A program made the translations under genes and the position numbers. Below are positions 1 through 7,774 of a stretch of DNA of 64,000 nt, one piece after another. This stretch comes from Gemmatirosa kalamazoonensis (GTDB lineage: Bacteria; Gemmatimonadota; Gemmatimonadetes; Gemmatimonadales; Gemmatimonadaceae): contig NZ_CP007128.1 in the NCBI RefSeq assembly GCF_000522985.1, positions 1 to 64,000 of the forward strand, given 5' to 3'. The notes under the pieces were generated by a model. That model searched no databases and was not told the origin of the DNA. It worked only from the letters and a program-made list of their open reading frames with translations. The number at the start of each line of letters is the position of its first letter. The first letter of the stretch is position 1.

Positions 1-2957
1 ACCGTCACCGTGAGCTCTCCCGTCCACCCGCTCGTAAAGCCGTCGAAGAACTTCAGCGCATCCGTGTTGTCGGCGATGCGGAGCAGGTACGCGTTCGCGG
101 TGCGCGCGAGCCCGTTCGACTCGTTCGCCTGTGACACGCTGAACCCGGTGAACGCCGACGCGAGCGAATCCTTGATCACGTCGCTGTGCTGCACGCTGAG
201 CCCACCGGCCGCCTGGAAGCCGGCGAGTCCCGCGTTCCCGCCTAACGCCTTCGCGGCGCTCCGCAGATTGAGGAGCGTCGACGCCGTGTCACGAAGATCG
301 TTGAGCGTGTCCTGATCGGCCTGGCCGAGGCGTGCCGGGTCGAGCGCCTCCTTCAGCCATGCGTCGATCGCGCTCGTCAGGCTCGCCGGGTCGGCGATGT
401 TCGCGCCGTCGAGCGCGCGCGCGGCGTTGCCGTTGAGCATCGCCAGCGCGGCCTGCTGCTGCAGCCCGAGCGTGGGATCGATGCCCAGCGCGCCGTTGCG
501 CTGCGCGAGCAGGTCGAGGCGCGACGACGCGAGCGACGACTCGGCCGCGGCGGCCGCCCTCGCCGCGTCGGCGGCGCGCTTCGTCGCAGCCGCCTGCGCC
601 TCCATCGCCTCCGTGTAGATGATCTCCGCCTGGGTCGCGGCGTCCGCGCCGTGCAGGATTGCGTCGCCGAGCTCGCGCTCGTCGTGGATGCGGCGCTGAT
701 ACGCGTCCGCCTCCGCGGTGCGCCCCTGGGCGACGAGCTGGCGGTAGTGCAGGTCCTCGCGCGACGCGCGGTTGTAGTCCTCCAGGCTCTTCGCGCGATC
801 GCGCTCGGCGTCGGCGGCCTGCTTGTCGCGCGTCGCGTTCGCCGCGGCGTCGGCGCCGCGCTGGAACTCCCGCGCACGCTCATCCTCGAAGGCCTGCGCC
901 CGCGCCGCCTCGGCCGCCGCGGCCTCCTGCTTCCTGCGCTCTTCCTCGCGCGCCTGCTGCGTGGCGAGCACGGTATCGCGCACGTCGGCGCCGTACAGCT
1001 TGATCGCGTCCGCCAGCTCCTTCGTGTTCGCGACCTGCCGCTCGATGGCGTCGGCCTCCTCGGCGAGCCCGCGCAGCCGCAGCTGCTCGGCGCGCTGCTG
1101 CTCGAAGAAGTCGAACTTCGACTGGGCAAACTCCAACGCGTTGCGCTGGAGCCCCGCCGCTTCGGCCGCGGTGATCGCGTTCGTCTTCGAGGCGATGAGC
1201 GCCTGGTTATCGCGGAACGCCGAGCCCTTGAACACCTCCGCGGCGTCGGCGCGCAGCTTGTCGGCCTGCGCGCGGATCGCGGCCTGCGCGTCCTCGAGCG
1301 CGGTGCCGGTGCCGCGCATCGCGCGATCGAAACTCTCGAAGTTCGCGACGTACGCCTCCTGGGCGCGCGCCATCGCTTCCGCCGCTTCCTGGGCCTTCCT
1401 GTGCGCGCCCGTAAGCCCGGCGAGCGCGCCCACCAGGCCACCAACGACGGCACCGGGAACGCCGCCGACACTCGCGCCGGTGAGCGCGCCGCCGACGGCC
1501 CCGCCCACGAACCCCTCAGCCGCGTTGCCGGTGCCGTAGCCGATGCCGTAGCCAGCGAAGCCGCCGGCGAGCGCTGCACCGCCGTACTTCCCGACGTCGG
1601 CCTTCGACACCTTCGATAGCGCGCGCTGCAGCGCATCGCCCACGAGCTGCTCGCCCATGTGGCCGATCGACTGCCAGAACTCGCGACCGCCTAACGTGCC
1701 AGTCTCCAGCCCGCGCACCACGCCTTGCCCGACGGCGTCGGCGAGGCCGTTCGCGACGCTGCGGTAGAACGGTCCGCCCGCGAGCTGATCGAGCGTCTCG
1801 TCGAACGACTGCAGGAGCGTCGTCGACATGAGGCCGAGCGCGTGCTGTGCGTCCGCGTTGATCGACGCCTCGAACGCGCGCCGCTGCTCGCCGACGGTGC
1901 GCAGATCCTTGGCGATGGATGCGTCGAGCGCGTTGTCATTGAGCACGCCGGCAGCCTTGCGGCGGTCGGCCGCGCGCACGCGCTCCTCATCGGCCGCGAT
2001 CTTCTTCAGGCCCTCGTCGTACCGCTTGATCGTGTCGGCGATCTCCTTCAGCTCTTTCTTGTGCTCGCGGTACTCGGCCGTCAGGCTCTTGGCCGTGACG
2101 ACGATCGGAAGCCCCCGCTCGGCGGTCGTGAGGCCGTTGTTCGGATTGAAGATCGCCTGGTAGGCCTGCTCCGCCTGGGCGGACGCCGCGATGATCTTCT
2201 GGTCGATGGCATCGATCGCGCTCGTCAGGCTCTTGATGCGGCTGACGGTCGGATCGCCGAGGTTCTGGACGCCGGCGAGATCCTCACCCGCGGAGAACGC
2301 GCCCTGCCCCGCGGTCTTCTGGCGCAGGCGCGCCCGCTCGGCCTCCAGCTGCGCACGACTCGCCACGAGCGCGTTGAGGCCGTCCGCGCCGCCGTGGGCG
2401 CGCGTGCCTAACGTCGCATCGCGGTACTGCTGGGCGAGCTTCTCGAACGACCCCGAGTTCACGAGGTTGTCGATCGACTGCTGCATCTTCTCCGCGGCCT
2501 CTTTCGTCGCCTTCGCCGCCCGGTCGGCCGACTCGCTGTACGCGTCCCACGCGCGCGCCATCGCCGTGACGCCGAGCAGCACGCCGGCGGTCGCAGTCTG
2601 GCCGATGGCGAACGGGAGCAGGTTCCCGGCGAGCGTCCCGAGCGACTGGTTCAGGCCGAGCGACGACGCCGCCAGCCCGTTGAACGCGTGCGTCAGACTC
2701 AGCGCGGTGTTCGAGGCGCCCGCGCCGGCGGCGCTGAGCTTCCCGAGTCCGTCCGCGGCGCCGCGCGTGGCGGTGCTGGCGCGGCTCCCGCCGGCACCGA
2801 GGTTGTTCAGCGCGTTGTTCGCCTGGTCGACGCCGCTCGCGGCGGAGCGCGCGCCGCCCTGAATGTCGCTGAACGCGCGGACGACGCGGTCCCGCCCCTC
2901 CTCAGCGGGCCGAGAATCGATCGCGAACGCGATCCCAGGGCCGGCGACGACGCTCAT
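1..2957 (-). CDS. Phage tail tape-measure-like protein (C-terminus beyond window)
   Basis: The open frame starts at the ATG at 2957 and runs off the left edge, giving about 985 residues with no stop. The composition is typical of a tail tape measure: an Ala/Gln/Glu-rich, largely helical and coiled-coil protein, broken by a glycine-zipper hydrophobic stretch near residues 470-530 (repeated GGA, GGL and GGxVGA steps) like the membrane-active segment of tape measures. Tape measures set tail length and help DNA entry. Context supports this: it ends a run of small minus-strand genes in an element with an integrase and a phage-type helicase. Leu-Gly pairs written TTA-GGC occur three times, an unusual codon choice discussed as a finding. 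No enzymatic domain is visible. A large coiled-coil protein of a non-phage element is the alternative. Confidence 0.7.
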   Translation of the reverse strand, partial: MSVVAGPGIAFAIDSRPAEEGRDRVVRAFSDIQGGARSAASGVDQANNALNNLGAGGSRASTATRGAADGLGKLSAAGAGASNTALSLTHAFNGLAASSLGLNQSLGTLAGNLLPFAIGQTATAGVLLGVTAMARAWDAYSESADRAAKATKEAAEKMQQSIDNLVNSGSFEKLAQQYRDATLGTRAHGGADGLNALVASRAQLEAERARLRQKTAGQGAFSAGEDLAGVQNLGDPTVSRIKSLTSAIDAIDQKIIAASAQAEQAYQAIFNPNNGLTTAERGLPIVVTAKSLTAEYREHKKELKEIADTIKRYDEGLKKIAADEERVRAADRRKAAGVLNDNALDASIAKDLRTVGEQRRAFEASINADAQHALGLMSTTLLQSFDETLDQLAGGPFYRSVANGLADAVGQGVVRGLETGTLGGREFWQSIGHMGEQLVGDALQRALSKVSKADVGKYGGAALAGGFAGYGIGYGTGNAAEGFVGGAVGGALTGASVGGVPGAVVGGLVGALAGLTGAHRKAQEAAEAMARAQEAYVANFESFDRAMRGTGTALEDAQAAIRAQADKLRADAAEVFKGSAFRDNQALIASKTNAITAAEAAGLQRNALEFAQSKFDFFEQQRAEQLRLRGLAEEADAIERQVANTKELADAIKLYGADVRDTVLATQQAREEERRKQEAAAAEAARAQAFEDERAREFQRGADAAANATRDKQAADAERDRAKSLEDYNRASREDLHYRQLVAQGRTAEADAYQRRIHDERELGDAILHGADAATQAEIIYTEAMEAQAAATKRAADAARAAAAAESSLASSRLDLLAQRNGALGIDPTLGLQQQAALAMLNGNAARALDGANIADPASLTSAIDAWLKEALDPARLGQADQDTLNDLRDTASTLLNLRSAAKALGGNAGLAGFQAAGGLSVQHSDVIKDSLASAFTGFSVSQANESNGLARTANAYLLRIADNTDALKFFDGFTSGWTGELTVT

Positions 2958-2968
2958 GGGGGCAACCC

Positions 2969-3607
2969 TCAGTTGCTGTTAGGCACCGGCGCCGACGGCA
3001 CCGGTGGGAAGTGCGCCTGCGCCGCGATCGTGCCGCGCAGATGCGCCATTGCGTCGCGTGCGTACGCCACCACGCGAGCGGCCGGGGTGGTGCGCAGCTG
3101 CTTCGCCAGCTGGTGCGGCACCTGGGAATCGCCGGGGCGCGAGCCGATGATGCGCGCGAGCTCGGCGACGTGCGCGTCGACGGCGCCGAGCGCCGCGTCG
3201 AGTGCCGCCATCGCGTCGGCCACGTGCGCCGCGTCGGCGAGGATCGCCTCGCCCACCTGGGCGGCGCGCGCGTAGACGGCCGCCTGCTCGACGCGCGTCT
3301 GGTACGTGGCCGCGCGCTCGACGGCGACGCGCGCCTGCTCGACGGTGCGGGCGAGCGTGGTGTGCCGCGCCTGCGCGGCCGCGAGCTCCGAGACCGCGGC
3401 GTGATCGGTGCTCGGATCGAGCACCGCGACGTCGGCGCGCCGCTCGGCGGCGCCGACGGCGGCCGCGGCCTGCTTCAGCAACAGCTCGCGGCGTGCGAGC
3501 TCCGCGCGGGCAGCGGAGAGCGCGTCGGCGGCCGCGCTGCGGCGCTCGTCGACGTCGATCGGGGACGACTGGCCGGCGTCGGTGCCGGCGGGATGGGTGG
3601 TCGGCAT
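2969..3607 (-). CDS. Hypothetical helical protein, 212 aa
   Basis: Starts at ATG 3607 and ends 11 bp before the tape-measure-like gene, so the two are probably cotranscribed. The sequence is Ala/Arg/Glu-rich, with long heptad-like helices around residues 25-140 (for example ARAELARRELLLKQAAAAV), a mostly helical remainder and a proline-rich tail. I recognise no family. The position directly upstream of a tape measure is where tail-assembly or tail-completion proteins often lie, but the sequence itself does not show that role. The stop codon TAA is part of the GTTAGGC heptamer. Confidence 0.6.
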   Translation of the reverse strand: MPTTHPAGTDAGQSSPIDVDERRSAAADALSAARAELARRELLLKQAAAAVGAAERRADVAVLDPSTDHAAVSELAAAQARHTTLARTVEQARVAVERAATYQTRVEQAAVYARAAQVGEAILADAAHVADAMAALDAALGAVDAHVAELARIIGSRPGDSQVPHQLAKQLRTTPAARVVAYARDAMAHLRGTIAAQAHFPPVPSAPVPNSN

Positions 3608-3621
3608 GGACGGGGGTGCGG

Positions 3622-4011
3622 TCAGTCGGTGACGATGATCTCGCCGCGCGCGATCTCGTCGATGTACTGCCCCATGTCGCGGCGCGAACAGCTCCGGCGC
3701 GCGGCGGGGTCGGAGAGGAGCGGCGCGTCCTCACGAATCGCGATCTCGCCGCGGCCGATCTCGCCCATGTACTTCGACATGGCGACGACGTCGCGCGGGT
3801 TCACGGCCGCGGGACGGCCTCCGCTGCGGATCCGCTCGAGCTCCGCGGCGCGGGCGGCGGTCGCGTCCGCGGTGCGGGCCTGCTCCTCGAGGCGCTCGGT
3901 CACGCTGCGCGCGTACGCGTCCGCGCTCGTGACGCCGCCGGTGCGCAGGACGCGCGAGTACTCGGCGCGCTCTTCACCGCTCCAGCCTGCCCAGATATCG
4001 CTATCGCTCAT
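3622..4011 (-). CDS. Hypothetical protein with a duplicated C-terminal motif, 129 aa
   Basis: The ATG at 4011 (MSDSDIWAGW) is preferred over an ATG 99 bp upstream, because the extra 33 residues are Arg/Pro-rich translated leader. The middle part is a helical segment rich in Arg, Glu and Ala. Near the C-terminus two related motifs follow each other, MSKYMGEIGRGEIAIRE and MGQYIDEIARGEIIVTD, a direct internal repeat of about 17 residues. The gene ends 15 bp before the 212-residue gene. No family was recognised. The acidic, compact form and position would fit a small phage structural or chaperone protein, which is only inference. Confidence 0.55.
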   Translation of the reverse strand: MSDSDIWAGWSGEERAEYSRVLRTGGVTSADAYARSVTERLEEQARTADATAARAAELERIRSGGRPAAVNPRDVVAMSKYMGEIGRGEIAIREDAPLLSDPAARRSCSRRDMGQYIDEIARGEIIVTD

Positions 4012-4109
4012 CGGTTCCGCCTCGAGGGGGGGTGAGGTGTGGCGCGGCCGTCGCCGCGCCCACGACACCGCGCGCGGGCGTGTACCGCGGGCAGAGTCCT
4101 GAACGCACA

Positions 4110-4475
4110 CTAGGGCGGGCCTCGGCTGAGCGGCACTAGCCTGCTCGCCCTATAGAGATTCGACGATTCGGCCGGAGATTTCTTCACGTGTTGCCGTCGG
4201 CGCCCTCGACGAGCTGCGCGCGCGCGCGCGATCTGCTCGAGCGCCCAGACGCGCATCGCGTACAGCGTGGCCCGCTCTTTCGGTTGGCCGCTGGGCGCGA
4301 AGTCCTCGGGGAGCGTGGCGGCGATCGCGGCGATGTGCTCGCGCACCGTCCGCTTCGAGCAGCCGAGCGTGTCCGCGATGATCTTGTACCCGGGCGCCTC
4401 CACGAGCAGCTCGAGGACGCGTGTCTGCGCCGGCGTGAGCGGCCGTCGCAGCTCCACGACGGCGCGCGTCGGCAT
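4110..4475 (-). CDS. LuxR/GerE-type helix-turn-helix protein, 121 aa
   Basis: Residues 10-52 read as a GerE-like four-helix DNA-binding fold: LTPAQTRVLELLVEAPGYK, then IADTLGCSKRTVREHIAAI as scaffold and recognition helices. There is no receiver or ligand domain, and the C-terminus is a basic tail (RARAARRGRRRQ). Such stand-alone HTH proteins in phage-like elements are usually transcription or terminase-type DNA binders. The start at ATG 4475 lies 1 bp from the stop of the upstream gene (4477), suggesting translational coupling. The long basic, serine-rich tail after residue 95 may be poorly conserved. Confidence 0.6.
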   Translation of the reverse strand: MPTRAVVELRRPLTPAQTRVLELLVEAPGYKIIADTLGCSKRTVREHIAAIAATLPEDFAPSGQPKERATLYAMRVWALEQIARARAARRGRRRQHVKKSPAESSNLYRASRLVPLSRGPP

Positions 4476-4476
4476 C

Positions 4477-4704
4477 TCAGCCCTGCGCGCCTCGCAGCCC
4501 GTGTCCTCGGGGCCCGTGCAGCTGCCACAGGAACGCCCGCCACTCGTCGGCCTCCTGCCGAAGGACCCGCACGGCCGGCGCGTCGCCGAGCAGCGCCGAC
4601 AGCTCCGACAGCTCCGACAGCTCCGCGAGCAGACGCTCGACGTCCGCGACGGTGTCCGCCGCGCACAGGCGGTCTCGGTAGGCCGCCAGCTCGCGCTCGG
4701 TCAT
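4477..4704 (-). CDS. Small hypothetical protein, 75 aa
   Basis: The ATG at 4704 (MTERELAAYRDRL) overlaps the stop of the preceding gene in a TCAT/ATGA junction, which fixes this start over an upstream one. The protein is helical and contains ELSELSELS, encoded by three copies of a 9-bp repeat at about 4600-4625 that looks like recent slippage. No family was recognised. It belongs to the tightly packed run of phage-like genes 3622-5117, with gaps of -4 to about 100 bp. Confidence 0.5.
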   Translation of the reverse strand: MTERELAAYRDRLCAADTVADVERLLAELSELSELSALLGDAPAVRVLRQEADEWRAFLWQLHGPRGHGLRGAQG

Positions 4705-5117
4705 GCGCCCCGGCGACCACGCGCACGCGCATAGTCCTCCGCATCCCACCGGCGGATCTGCGGTGAGAGGAACGGCTTGGGCACGTGGAGAAGCTCGCTC
4801 AGCGCCTCGAGCACGTCGGCGCGCACGTACGCGTCCGTCTTCCAGCGCACGGCGGTGTTGAGTGGCGTGAACGCGTTGAGGCCCCGGCGCGCGGTCGCCT
4901 GCAGCACCTGCGCGAGCGAGAGACCGGCCGTGGCCATCGCGCGGGCGAGCGCCTCGGCCGAGAGGAGCCGGTGCTCGTGCAGCGCCGTCTTCCGCGGCGC
5001 GCCGCTCGCCTCGGGCGCCGTCTCGCCTGATTCGGCGGAATCGTGCGCGATATGAGGTTTTATCACGTTCTGGGACCCGATCTGAGGTTTTCTGAGGTTC
5101 TCGAATCGGCGCGGCAT
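4701..5117 (-). CDS. Hypothetical protein, possible DNA-binding, 138 aa
   Basis: Opens with a basic Asn/Lys-rich segment (MPRRFENLRKPQIG) whose DNA also carries TGAGGTT-type repeats, so part of the iteron-like region is translated here. Residues 55-105 have a helix-turn-helix-like pattern (ALARAMATAGLSLAQVLQAT followed by a second amphipathic helix), possibly a Cro/CI-like or plasmid-partition-type fold. The C-terminus is acidic then basic. The stop overlaps the next start by 4 bp. It sits just downstream of the iteron-like clusters and the helicase gene, so a role in replication control is plausible but not shown. Confidence 0.5.
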   Translation of the reverse strand: MPRRFENLRKPQIGSQNVIKPHIAHDSAESGETAPEASGAPRKTALHEHRLLSAEALARAMATAGLSLAQVLQATARRGLNAFTPLNTAVRWKTDAYVRADVLEALSELLHVPKPFLSPQIRRWDAEDYARARGRRGA

Positions 5118-5135
5118 CTCAAGTGTTATGAGGTT
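5051..5135 (+). repeat. TGAGGTT direct repeats (4 copies)
   Basis: Four direct copies of TVTGAGGTT lie at 5051, 5081, 5091 and 5127, two of them adjacent at 10-bp spacing. They straddle the start of the 138-residue gene and lie beside the second repeat cluster. The stretch has more A and T than its surroundings. Short directly repeated sites next to a replicative helicase look like iterons or an operator array. Confidence 0.6.
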
Positions 5136-5162
5136 CCGAGGCTCGGTGATGTCCCATCTGAG

Positions 5163-5380
5163 ATAGGACGCGCAGTCGCCAGATAGGGCGCGCTACGTCG
5201 TTGCGGCCCAACGGAGTGTCCTATCTGTCCTATCTGTCCTATCTGTTGAGGGGGGTAGAGAGGTGCACGACGGCGGCGCGCGTGCTGGCGAGTTGAAGTG
5301 GGTAGGACAGATAGGGCAGTTAGGACAACCGCCAGCGACGCACGCAGTTACGCGACGCCGGGATAGGACGGAGATAGGAC
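5163..5380 (+). repeat. ATAGGAC iteron-like cluster, candidate origin of the element
   Basis: Ten copies of ATAGGAC or a one-base variant occur in 220 bp. Two are in plus orientation (5163, 5183). Three are in minus orientation at exact 9-bp steps (5218, 5227, 5236). Three are in plus orientation at 9-bp steps (5303, 5312, 5321). Two lie 11 bp apart (5363, 5374). The region 5118-5392 has no convincing gene. It lies directly 3' of the primase-helicase, the arrangement seen for the cis replication region of phage P4 downstream of its alpha helicase. Origin or helicase-loading site is the main inference; a repressor operator array is the alternative. Confidence 0.55.
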
Positions 5381-5392
5381 GGCGCGTAGCCG

Positions 5393-6784
5393 TCAGCCAT
5401 CGGCCGGTTTCCAGTCCGCGGCAGGATCGTTCCACCCTCGGAACGTCGCCGGCGCGGTCTGACGGCACTCGGCGAGCGAGGGGAAGACGTACGCCCACGG
5501 GCGGGTGCCGTCCGGCGCGGTGCGGCGCACGCGCTCCACGCCCGGCACCTGCTTACTGAGAAAGCCACCCAGCACGACCTCCGACGCGCGCCGCGGCGTG
5601 CCGCGGCGCTGTGCGTGCTCGATGTAATCGTCTACCAGGCGCGATACCTCGCACGTACGTCCGTCCCGAAACCTGCTCGCCGGCAGCTCGCCGCGCTTCA
5701 ACACGTCGAGCCACCATGCGGCTTCCGGCGCGAGGCTTCGCACCTTCTGGTCGATCAGCGCGGGCGTCTCGGGGATCTGCCGCAGCTGCAGCGCGGACAG
5801 GTCGTACGCGAGCAGATACGCGAGCAGCGCGGACGCGCCGCCCGCGTCGAGCTCCCGGTCGATCGCGGCGAAGTACGGGAAGTCCCGCTCGTGCGCGTCG
5901 CCGACGTCGATCACGGCAAATCGCCTCTCCCGCTCGTTCGCCGGTACGACCCAGACGCTGTCGGCGGTGCCTAACAGCCGGACGTAGTTGCTCACCACGA
6001 CCGGTTCACGGCCCTTGCGCTCCACAACCTGCTCGTGGCCCGTGACCAGATCCTTGAGGCGCCCCACGGCCGTCGGATCGCCGGCGAAGAATGCCTCGTC
6101 CGCGTGCAGCAGCAGCAGACTCTCCAGGTGGGCGTTGAACCGCCCGACCACGTAGCGCGGGTCACTCACGAGCATGTAGTGCCGACCGAGCAACCGCCGC
6201 ATCGCCTCACCGACCTTGGTCTTGCCGGTGCCCTGCTTCCCGCGAAGAAACAGCGACGTGCCGAGCTTCGTGCGTGGTGACTGGACGATCTGCGCGAGCC
6301 AGCCGACGACCCACTCGAAGAGGCGCTCGTCGCTCTGGCAGATGTTCTCATACAGGTGTTCCAGGAACCGCGCACACCGTTCCTCCGGGTGCGGAGCGGG
6401 GTCGGGTTCGACCGCGAAGCCACGCCACAGGTTGAACGCACCCGCGATCTCGGCGTCCGGCTCGAAGACCACCCCGCGCGGATACTCGCGCCGGTCACGC
6501 GACGCGAGCCACCGATCGACGTCGGCCCTTCGAGGGCGCAACCACTCGCGGAAGGCTCGCACCGACAGCAGCCGCACCGTTGGGCGCCCGTCGCGGCCAG
6601 CCTCTTCGCACAGCACGGCAGGTTCCCCACCGACGAGCACCACGGCGTGCGTCGCATTGAACTCCGTGATCAGCGGATCAACCGGTCGAATCGTGCGCAC
6701 TCCCGCCCGACCATTCATCCGCCCGATGTCTCGTGCGGCGCGCTCGCCTTCGACGAGCAGGGGCGGCCGGTGCCGCGCAGTCAC
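5393..6784 (-). CDS. Phage/plasmid primase-helicase (DUF5906/D5-like), 463 aa
   Basis: A superfamily 3-like AAA+ helicase core is visible. Walker A is GKQGTGKTKVGE (near residue 183), Walker B is LLLLHADEAF (near 227), followed by VVERKGREPVVVSNYVRLLG and a sensor-type segment ending ERERRFAVIDVG. The N-terminal 150 residues contain FNLWRGFAVEP, which I associate with the DUF5906 primase-helicase family of phages and mobile elements. The C-terminal 100 residues are likely winged-helix and DNA-binding. It should unwind and load at the element's origin; iteron-like repeats lie directly downstream. The start ATG overlaps the preceding stop by 4 bp. No primase catalytic domain is evident here. 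Confidence 0.85.
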   Translation of the reverse strand: MTARHRPPLLVEGERAARDIGRMNGRAGVRTIRPVDPLITEFNATHAVVLVGGEPAVLCEEAGRDGRPTVRLLSVRAFREWLRPRRADVDRWLASRDRREYPRGVVFEPDAEIAGAFNLWRGFAVEPDPAPHPEERCARFLEHLYENICQSDERLFEWVVGWLAQIVQSPRTKLGTSLFLRGKQGTGKTKVGEAMRRLLGRHYMLVSDPRYVVGRFNAHLESLLLLHADEAFFAGDPTAVGRLKDLVTGHEQVVERKGREPVVVSNYVRLLGTADSVWVVPANERERRFAVIDVGDAHERDFPYFAAIDRELDAGGASALLAYLLAYDLSALQLRQIPETPALIDQKVRSLAPEAAWWLDVLKRGELPASRFRDGRTCEVSRLVDDYIEHAQRRGTPRRASEVVLGGFLSKQVPGVERVRRTAPDGTRPWAYVFPSLAECRQTAPATFRGWNDPAADWKPADG

Positions 6785-7053
6785 GCCGGCCTCCCGATGG
6801 CTTCACGCACGGCGGCGCGGTGCTGGATCAGCCGCGCGGCCGCGCGCTCGAGCATCCGCTGCGCCGTGGCCTGATCGCCGTCGGCGAAGCACTCGAGCGC
6901 CGTGGCCTCACAACGCGCCGCCTGCGCGAGCGCGTCCTCCGTGGCCATCGTGCGCGTTCCCGCGGCGAGCTCGCGACGCCAGAGCGCGAGCGCGCCGAGC
7001 AATCGGGGGCGTTGGCGCGGCGTCACGCGCGAGCCCTCCGTGCGGCGCGCCAT
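6781..7053 (-). CDS. Small hypothetical protein, 90 aa
   Basis: A helical, Arg/Ala-rich protein read from ATG 7053. Its stop overlaps the helicase start by 4 bp and it begins 1 bp after the excisionase-like gene, so the three are an operon. The pattern (residues 35-85, alternating Ala, Glu and Arg helices with ATALECFADGDQATAQRML) resembles small helical adaptor proteins, but no family is recognised. Confidence 0.55.
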   Translation of the reverse strand: MARRTEGSRVTPRQRPRLLGALALWRRELAAGTRTMATEDALAQAARCEATALECFADGDQATAQRMLERAAARLIQHRAAVREAIGRPA

Positions 7054-7054
7054 C

Positions 7055-7321
7055 TCAGGCGCTCCGACGTCGACGGGGCCCAGGGTCCGACGTCGAGCGG
7101 CGCGTCTGCTCGTCGAGCCATCGGTCGACGTCGGCCGGCCGATACCGCACGCGTCGGCCGAGCTGCACGAACACGGGCCCGCGGCCGTCGACGCGCCAGT
7201 CGCGAAGCGTGGCCGGCTTCACACCGAGCAGCTGCGCGAGATCGATCTCGGTGAGCAGCACCGCCGGGGTGTAGGGCGCCGCGGCTGCCGGCGGCTTGTT
7301 CGAATCGGAGCGTTCCGGCAT
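7055..7321 (-). CDS. Excisionase-like HTH_17/AlpA-type DNA-binding protein, 88 aa
   Basis: Contains the MerR-like winged helix of excisionases and AlpA regulators: LLTEIDLAQLLGVKPATLR, then DWRVDGRGPVFVQLGRRVRY and RPADVDRWLDEQ. These proteins bind att DNA or promoters to direct excision or switch on element genes. The ATG at 7321 (MPERSDS) is preferred; an in-frame ATG 66 bp upstream is possible. It leads the helicase operon, the usual place for such an activator in satellite-type elements. Confidence 0.75.
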   Translation of the reverse strand: MPERSDSNKPPAAAAPYTPAVLLTEIDLAQLLGVKPATLRDWRVDGRGPVFVQLGRRVRYRPADVDRWLDEQTRRSTSDPGPRRRRSA

Positions 7322-7405
7322 CTTAAGACTCCCCGCCACGTGTGGGGAAAGGGATGGGATTCGCATCGGAGGGGAAACGGCGTCCATGGGGGGCGCCGTT
7401 TTCCG

Positions 7406-7681
7406 TTAGGCGGCCGGGCGTCGCGGCCGTTCGCGGTCGTCGGCCCGGTCGTTAGGCCGCGGGCGCAGCGACGTGTTCCGTCCCTCGGCGAGCATGCGCT
7501 CGATCGACGCGCGCGTGACGAACCACCGACTCAGTTCTTTGCCGCCCTGGAGCTCGCCGATCGCGAGGCGGTGCATGACCTGGTCGCGGGAGAGGCGGAG
7601 CATCATACAGGCGCGCGGGAACGGGACGCGTTCGTCGCGGGGGCTCGTCGCGGGCGGCTTCGGGGTGGTGGCGCGGGGCAT
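7406..7681 (-). CDS. Second excisionase-like DNA-binding protein, 91 aa
   Basis: Residues 20-65 (FPRACMMLRLSRDQVMHRL, then GELQGGKELSRWFVTRASIERML) follow the same helix, recognition helix and wing layout as HTH_17 proteins, so this looks like a distant relative of the gene at 7055-7321. A good ribosome site (AGGAG, 5-6 bp before ATG 7681) supports the start. It is the first gene of the leftward transcript, divergent from the repressor-like gene at 7775, and its stop TAA lies in a GTTAGGC heptamer. Confidence 0.6.
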   Translation of the reverse strand: MPRATTPKPPATSPRDERVPFPRACMMLRLSRDQVMHRLAIGELQGGKELSRWFVTRASIERMLAEGRNTSLRPRPNDRADDRERPRRPAA

Positions 7682-7693
7682 GGTGGCTCCTGG

Positions 7694-7762
7694 TTGACTT
7701 TCGCTAGTCTATGGGTGTACCCGTTTAGACGGTAGGCGCAGAAATTCGCGTTTAACTAAACG
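7694..7762 (+). promoter_or_regulatory. Divergent control region with palindromic operator
   Basis: Between the two divergent HTH genes lies a perfect palindrome CGTTTAACTAAACG at 7749-7762, and a further CGTTTA half-site at 7722-7727. A TTGACT hexamer at 7694 may be a -35 element. The region is clearly more AT-rich than its surroundings. This is a typical phage immunity switch layout, with one operator pair controlling leftward early genes and the rightward regulator. Confidence 0.55.
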
Positions 7763-7774
7763 AGCACCCTGCCT

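Noticed and set aside
5193-5498. Minus-strand open frame across the iteron-like region
   Set aside because: Its composition is driven by the repeated units (TDRTDRTDRT), it overlaps the helicase 3' end in another frame, and it has no ribosome site.
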